Assembly (NCBI RefSeq): GCF_003325475.1
Contig: NZ_CP029495.1
Location: 1,116,001-1,180,000 of the forward strand
Length of the DNA: 64,000 nt
Source of the DNA: Chromobacterium phragmitis
Lineage (GTDB): Bacteria > Pseudomonadota > Gammaproteobacteria > Burkholderiales > Chromobacteriaceae
Reading direction: 5' to 3'
How positions within the stretch are numbered: the stretch's first letter is position 1; the number at the start of each line of letters is the position of its first letter. Below are positions 59,603 through 64,000 of this stretch, one piece after another. Position numbers and translations under genes: made by a program. The notes beneath the pieces were generated by a model. That model saw nothing but the letters and a program-made list of their open reading frames with translations, ran no database searches and was not told the DNA's origin.

Positions 59603-61237
59603 ATGAAGCATTCGATCAAGCGGCTGGCGCTCGCCACCGCCGCCGCGCTCGCCTGCCAGGCCGCGGCCGCCGCGCCGTTTCAGGCCATCCGCCATGACGC
59701 CTTCGCCCAGTCCTGTCAGGCGCTATGGGGCAAGAACGCCGCGCGCAGCCATTGGGTGAAGGACGACGGCCGGGGCGGCCTCGCCTATGCGCCGCTGAAC
59801 GGCAACGGCGACCGCATCATGGACTTCTCCAGCGCCGGCTACATGGGCGGGGGCGTCGCGCTGCCGGCCGCGTCGGTGAAGGCGACGGTCAAACCCAGCG
59901 GCAATGCGGCCAGCGACCTCGCCAACATCCAGACCGCCATCGCCAAAGTGGCGGCCTTGCCTGCGGTGAACGGCGTGCGCGGCGCGGTGCTGCTGGCGCC
60001 CGGCGTCTTCCTGCTCGAATCGCCGATCCAGCTCGCCAGCGACGGCGTGGTGCTGCGCGGCAGCGGTTCCGGCGCGGGCGGCACCGTGCTGAAAGCGCAA
60101 GGCGCCGGCCACGCCATGCTGAGCCTGGGCGGCGCCAGCGCCAGCCTGACGCCGGTCGGCTCCGCCGCCGCCATCGCCGACGGCTACCTGCCGTCCGGCG
60201 GCGATACGCTGCATGTCGCCGACGCCTCCGGCTTCAAACCCGGCGACGCGGTGATGATCCGCCGCCGCGCCAGCGCCGAATGGATCCGCTTCATGGACAT
60301 GGACCAGCTGGTCCGCGACGGCAAGCCGCAAACCTGGATCAACGCCGGCAACAACAACGAAATTTGGCTGCGCACGGTCACCGCGGTGAAAGGATCACAG
60401 CTGACGCTGGACATCCCGCTGTCAGACTCCTTCGACAGCGGCTACCTGGGTGGCAACGCCGGCAGCGTGCAGAAATACGCGGCAAGCGGCATCGCCGGCC
60501 AGATCGGCGTCGAGCATCTGGCGCTGGAAGGCCAGCCGCGCGGCAGCGGCACCGACTACGGCGTGGCGAATCTGGACAATCTGGCCGACGGCTGGCTCAA
60601 CGACATCCAGGCCCACAACTTCACCAACGGCGTGGTGGTCGGCAAGCAAGGCCGACGGCTGACGCTGGAAAAAGTGACGCTCAGCCACGACCACAACAAT
60701 GTCGACTGCAGCGGCGCCAAGGCCTTCGAATTCAGCATCGCCGGCAGCCAGGTGCTGGTGAACCGCAGCGCGTCCATCGGCAGCAAGAAGTCTTTCTACT
60801 ACGCCACCCAGGCCCAGGCCGGCGGCCCCAACGTGCTGCTGAACTTCACCGGCCGCGCCGAAGCCTGCGGCAATATCGAGCCTCACCAACGCTGGGCCAC
60901 CGGCCTGCTGGTGGACAACGCCGACATCAGCGGCGCCCTCGCGCTGGGCAATCGCGGCGCCGACGGCAGCGGCCACGGCTGGAGCATGGGCTGGGGCGTG
61001 GCGTGGAATTCCAAGGCGGATCAGCTGGCCATCGCCGCGCCGCCCGGCGCGACCAACTGGGCGATAGGCAGCAGCGGCGCGCTGACGCCCAATGTGCCGG
61101 ACGCGCAAGGCGTGCCAGTGCCGCCCAAGCTGGGCGCGGTGGACTCGGCCAACATCCGCGTCGGTCCGGACAGCCTGTACCTGATGCAGCTGTGCCAACG
61201 GCTGGGCCCGCAGGCGGTGAAGAACATCGGCTATTGA
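59603..61237 (+). CDS. Secreted right-handed beta-helix protein (pectate-lyase-like fold)
   Basis: 544 residues from ATG 59603. Signal peptide of about 24 residues (RLALATAAALACQAAAAA). The body shows the beta-helix rhythm of pectate-lyase superfamily proteins: GVVLRGSGSGAGGTVLKAQG near residue 150 (the N-terminal T-turn region of GH28/PL folds) and later IGVEHLALEG, DIQAHNFTNGVVVG, DHNNVDCSGA. Probably a secreted polysaccharide-active enzyme; the substrate cannot be told. Monocistronic with a 205-base leader. Confidence 0.72.
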   Translation: MKHSIKRLALATAAALACQAAAAAPFQAIRHDAFAQSCQALWGKNAARSHWVKDDGRGGLAYAPLNGNGDRIMDFSSAGYMGGGVALPAASVKATVKPSGNAASDLANIQTAIAKVAALPAVNGVRGAVLLAPGVFLLESPIQLASDGVVLRGSGSGAGGTVLKAQGAGHAMLSLGGASASLTPVGSAAAIADGYLPSGGDTLHVADASGFKPGDAVMIRRRASAEWIRFMDMDQLVRDGKPQTWINAGNNNEIWLRTVTAVKGSQLTLDIPLSDSFDSGYLGGNAGSVQKYAASGIAGQIGVEHLALEGQPRGSGTDYGVANLDNLADGWLNDIQAHNFTNGVVVGKQGRRLTLEKVTLSHDHNNVDCSGAKAFEFSIAGSQVLVNRSASIGSKKSFYYATQAQAGGPNVLLNFTGRAEACGNIEPHQRWATGLLVDNADISGALALGNRGADGSGHGWSMGWGVAWNSKADQLAIAAPPGATNWAIGSSGALTPNVPDAQGVPVPPKLGAVDSANIRVGPDSLYLMQLCQRLGPQAVKNIGY

Positions 61238-61253
61238 CGGACAGCTGAAACGA

Positions 61254-61276
61254 AAAGAGGCCCGCAGGGCCTCTTT
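61254..61276. terminator. Terminator after the beta-helix gene
   Basis: AAAGAGGCCC (61254-61263) pairs with GGGCCTCTTT (61267-61276) around GCA; acts for this gene and the convergent one at 61299. Confidence 0.8.
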
Positions 61277-61298
61277 GGCGATGCGGACGCGCCTCCGC

Positions 61299-61931
61299 TC
61301 AATACAATTCTTCGTTTTCCCACATCGCTCTCAGGCGTTCCGGCCAAAACAGCTTGGGCAGCTGCAACACCGCCTGGGTGGACGGGTGCGTCAGTATTGG
61401 ATACCAACGCCCGGTGATGCGCTCATTCGGCGCATAACGGCGGAAAAACATCGCGGTGGAGGCCATCACGGCGCTCTCCGACCACTCCGACGGCAATTGC
61501 AGGCCCAGGCAGCGATCCATTTCATCGGTCACAAACTGCGCCAGCCTCGCCCTCGACTCATCCTCGGGTTCGGTATGCTTGAGCCGGTACAAGTCCTCCG
61601 CCAGTTTCGCCAAGGCTTGCGGCTTATCATCAAATTCGGGATCCGCGGAATGCAGCAGCAGAAGCGGAAGATCGTAGCCGCCGACCTCGAACAGCAGGCG
61701 GTTGGCCTGCACCAGCGCCGCCCAGCGCACGCTGCCGTGATTGAACAGCAGCGTCTGTTGCTTGTAGATCTCGTTCAAGCCGTCGTCAGGGCCGATGAAA
61801 GTCGGCGGATGGGTATACAGGATGCGGCCGCAGATTGCATGCCACCATCTCGGCCGCTTGGCGAAATTCCGCCGGGTTTCAGCCAACAGCTCGCCCATCG
61901 AAGTATCGACAAAAAAATCCGGCTTATTCAT
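61299..61931 (-). CDS. Protein of unknown function coupled to an FKBP gene
   Basis: 210 residues, soluble, not recognised. Aromatic-rich: RPRWWHAICGRILYTH near residue 30 and a C-terminal PKLFWPERLRAMWENEELY. Its ATG overlaps the end of the FKBP gene by eight bases (ATGAATAA), so translation is coupled. No signal peptide. Confidence 0.65.
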   Translation of the reverse strand: MNKPDFFVDTSMGELLAETRRNFAKRPRWWHAICGRILYTHPPTFIGPDDGLNEIYKQQTLLFNHGSVRWAALVQANRLLFEVGGYDLPLLLLHSADPEFDDKPQALAKLAEDLYRLKHTEPEDESRARLAQFVTDEMDRCLGLQLPSEWSESAVMASTAMFFRRYAPNERITGRWYPILTHPSTQAVLQLPKLFWPERLRAMWENEELY

Positions 61932-62265
61932 CCCGCGTCAGCACTTCCAGCAACTCGATCTCGAACACCAGATTGGCATTAGCGGGAATCCGGTCGCCGA
62001 TCTGGCGTTCGCCATAGGCCAGATGCGCCGGCACCCACAGCTTGCGCTTGCCGCCCACCTTCATGCCCATCATCCCCTGGTCCCAGCCCTTGATCACGCG
62101 GCCGGTGCCGATCACGCACTGAAACGGCCGGCCCTTGTCGACAGAAGAGTCGAACTTGGTGCCATCCTCCAGCCATCCGGTGTAATGGCTGGTGATCAGC
62201 GCGCCGCGCACCGCCTCCTTGCCCTCGCCCACCACCAAGTCCTCGATCTTCAGCTCTTCGCTCAT
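61924..62265 (-). CDS. FKBP-type peptidyl-prolyl cis-trans isomerase
   Basis: 113 residues, a single cytosolic FKBP domain. Active-site residues in TSHYTGWLEDGTKFDSS, GRVIKGWDQGMMGMKVGGKR and PAHLAYGERQIGDRIPAN. Accelerates proline isomerisation in protein folding. First of two coupled genes. Confidence 0.95.
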   Translation of the reverse strand: MSEELKIEDLVVGEGKEAVRGALITSHYTGWLEDGTKFDSSVDKGRPFQCVIGTGRVIKGWDQGMMGMKVGGKRKLWVPAHLAYGERQIGDRIPANANLVFEIELLEVLTRDE

Positions 62266-62333
62266 TGCTCTTCATCCACAAAACGCCGCGCGGGGCGAAA
62301 ACCGCTATTGTACTCCGCGCGGCGGACGATGGC

Positions 62334-63140
62334 TCAGGCGTCCCAGGCCGGGGCGAAATCCGGGTTGGCGATGCGGCCGCCGTCCTCCAGTTTGGCGATG
62401 CGCGCCATGTCGTCCGCGTCCAGACGCAGCTTCAACGCCTCCAGGTTGGCGGCAAGATTGGCCCGCTTGGTGGACGACGGGATCACCGCGATGCCCTGCC
62501 CCAGCTGCCAGGCCAGCGCCGCCTGCGCCGCCGTCGCTCCATGCTTCTGGCCGATGGCCTGCAGCGCCGGATCGCTCACCACCCGGCCATAAGCCAGCGG
62601 CATGTAGCCGGTCAGCGCGATGCCGTTTTCGCGGCAGAAGGCGCGCACCTCCAGGTTTTGCAGATACGGGTGCACTTCCAGCTGGTGGGTGGCGATCGCG
62701 TCGGCGCCGACGACGGCGATGGCCTGCTCAAGATGCTTGATGGTGAAGTTGGACACGCCGATGTCGCGGGTCAGGCCCAGCTGTTTCGCCTCCGCCAGCT
62801 GCTCCATGTACACCGCCATCGGCACTTCGTCCTTGGGCGAGGGCCAGTGGATCAGCGTCATGTCCACCTGGTCCAGACCCAGCTTGTCCAGGCTCTCGCG
62901 CAGGCTGGGGATCAGCTTGCCGGGGCCGAACGAGTCGGTCCAGATCTTGGTGGTGACATACAGTTCGTCGCGCGGCACGCCGCCCTTGGCGATGGCGCGG
63001 CCCACGTCGGCCTCGTTGCGGTAGATCTGCGCGGTGTCGATGTGGCGGTAACCCAGCTCCAGGCCCATCGTCACCGACTCCTCGGCTTGTTGATCCTTGA
63101 GGCGGAAAGTGCCCACGCCCAGTTTCGGCATTTTCATCAT
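62334..63140 (-). CDS. dkgB: Aldo-keto reductase, DkgB-like
   Basis: 268 residues from ATG 63140 (AAGGA five bases upstream); DkgB of E. coli has 267. TIM barrel with the AKR tetrad D, Y, K, H: HIDTAQIYRNE supplies Asp and Tyr, VTTKIW the Lys, TLIHWP the His; cofactor loop IPSSTKRANL. Reduces 2,5-diketo-gluconate or methylglyoxal-like carbonyls with NADPH. Lies 49 bases after the MFS gene on the same strand. Confidence 0.9.
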   Translation of the reverse strand: MMKMPKLGVGTFRLKDQQAEESVTMGLELGYRHIDTAQIYRNEADVGRAIAKGGVPRDELYVTTKIWTDSFGPGKLIPSLRESLDKLGLDQVDMTLIHWPSPKDEVPMAVYMEQLAEAKQLGLTRDIGVSNFTIKHLEQAIAVVGADAIATHQLEVHPYLQNLEVRAFCRENGIALTGYMPLAYGRVVSDPALQAIGQKHGATAAQAALAWQLGQGIAVIPSSTKRANLAANLEALKLRLDADDMARIAKLEDGGRIANPDFAPAWDA

Positions 63141-63189
63141 GTATTTCCTTATCGAGTTGAGGCCGGGCGGCGCGCGCCCGGCGAAAGCA

Positions 63190-64000
63190 TCAGATTCGGT
63201 CTTCGGCAAGCTTCATGCCCGCGGCATCGTCGGCATCCAGCCTACCGGACCAGGCGGTCAACAGCCAGGCCCCGAGCACGATCACGGCGCCTACCCACGG
63301 CGTGGCCATCAGGCCCAGACCGGCCACCACGTGGCCGCCCAGCCAGGCGCCGCCGGCGATGCCGACGTTGAACGCGGCGATATTGAGGCCGGAAGCCACA
63401 TCCACCGCATGCGGCACCCGCGCCTTGGCCTGTTGCACCACGTAAAGCTGCAGCCCGGCCACATTGCCGAAGGCCACCGCGCCCCAGGCCAGCACGGTCA
63501 AGGCCACCAGCCATTTGGACGAGGCGGTGAAAGCCAGCGCCAACAACACCAGCGCGAGTCCGGCGAAGATGATCTTCAGCGTGGCCGCCGGGCCCTTGCG
63601 GTCGGCCAGGCGGCCGCCCCAGATATTGCCGACAGCCACCGATGCGCCGTACAGCAGCATGATCAGCGCCACCGCGCCAGGCGCGAAGCCGCTCACGTTC
63701 TCCAGCATCGGCGCGAGGAAGGTGAAGGCGGTGAATGAGCCGCCGTAGCCCAGCGCCGTCATCGCGTACACCAGCAACAGGCGCGGCTGCGCCAGCACCG
63801 CCAGCTGGCTGGACAGCGAGGCCGGCGCCGGCTGGGGCAGGTCGGACGGCACCAGGATCAGGCTGCCCGCCAGAGCCAGCGCGCCCAGCAGCGCAACCGC
63901 CAGGAAAGTCGCCTGCCAGCCGTAATGCTGGCCGATGAAGGTGCCCAGCGGCACGCCCGTCACCAGCGCCACGGTCAGGCCGGAAAACATCAGCGCGATG
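63190..64000 (-). CDS. MFS sugar-efflux-type transporter (DHA1), cut by the window edge
   Basis: 270 residues of the C-terminal two thirds are visible; the frame is open to the right edge. About eight membrane helices, with GVPLGTFIGQHYGWQATF (end of the N-half motif C region) and NIWGGRLADRKGPAATL (motif A-like loop). Resembles AraJ/YdhP-type DHA1 exporters. Precedes dkgB on the same strand, possibly one unit. Confidence 0.85.
   Translation of the reverse strand, partial: IALMFSGLTVALVTGVPLGTFIGQHYGWQATFLAVALLGALALAGSLILVPSDLPQPAPASLSSQLAVLAQPRLLLVYAMTALGYGGSFTAFTFLAPMLENVSGFAPGAVALIMLLYGASVAVGNIWGGRLADRKGPAATLKIIFAGLALVLLALAFTASSKWLVALTVLAWGAVAFGNVAGLQLYVVQQAKARVPHAVDVASGLNIAAFNVGIAGGAWLGGHVVAGLGLMATPWVGAVIVLGAWLLTAWSGRLDADDAAGMKLAEDRI

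Noticed and set aside
1..64000. CRISPR arrays, rRNA genes, riboswitches, replication origin
   Set aside because: No regularly spaced repeats, rRNA segments, DnaA-box clusters or recognisable riboswitch cores were seen on reading the window.

Overview
The window is GC-rich, densely coded DNA from a Gram-negative bacterium (lipid A modification, outer-membrane lipoprotein channels, TonB-era barrels, CstA, HemF). Gene content and order, above all an MprA/EmrR-type regulator followed by emrC-emrA-emrB, point to a betaproteobacterium of the Chromobacterium / Neisseriales type. That assignment is inference from gene content only; there is no rRNA here, and one tRNA gene (tRNA-Tyr).

Layout. 0.1-4.9 kb: emrR and the tripartite efflux operon emrCAB, with palindromes that look like operators. 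4.9-7 kb: a LysR regulator divergent from a YeiH-type membrane protein. 7-17.9 kb: a giant DUF2339/DUF3999 membrane pair, a DUF2628 protein, cstA-ybdD, an RstA/RstB-like two-component system and an alpha/beta hydrolase with a Cys nucleophile elbow. 18-19.7 kb: an outer-membrane barrel and hemF. 19.7-24.5 kb (minus strand): a cassette made of a secreted 75-residue peptide with ten consecutive glutamines, an HExxH protein of the peptide beta-hydroxylase type, a possible divergent ATP-grasp protein, a DUF5916-like outer-membrane barrel and a small unknown protein; it reads like an undescribed RiPP (modified peptide) pathway. 24.8-32 kb: a complete L-Ara4N lipid A modification cluster (arnT, arnE-like, arnB, arnC, split arnA, arnD) with ArnA encoded as two separate proteins. 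32-38.6 kb: small membrane and secreted proteins, the nucleoid protein NdpA, a LysR regulator divergent from the glutathione-dependent formaldehyde detoxification pair frmA-frmB, and tRNA-Tyr.

38.8-48.7 kb is the most striking region: an R-body (refractile body, Reb) locus. A Crp/Fnr-type regulator and a small sigma-70-family factor precede at least five Reb-type structural genes, three of them near-identical tandem rebB copies. Between and after them lie an IS903-like MITE, a strongly AT-rich gene with the His-Gly / Ala-Cys signature of clan CD (caspase-like) cysteine peptidases, a Gln-rich helical protein, a holin-like membrane protein, a secreted PHB depolymerase, a phasin-like helical protein, a T4-type endolysin, a decayed gene and a chimeric gene fusing the start of the Gln-rich protein to the end of RebB. 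The locus could encode a contractile-ribbon polymer, its regulation, a lysis/release module and a candidate toxic cargo; the last two are inference.

48.4-64 kb: a decayed LysR gene, two convergent overlapping LysR genes, an SDR-type reductase, a chemoreceptor, a DinB-like protein, a second tripartite efflux operon under a TetR regulator (paralogous to emrCAB and interrupted by a 145-bp inverted-repeat element), a secreted beta-helix protein, an FKBP isomerase with an overlapping unknown gene, an aldo-keto reductase and an MFS exporter running off the right edge. Most genes end at strong intrinsic terminators, listed individually.
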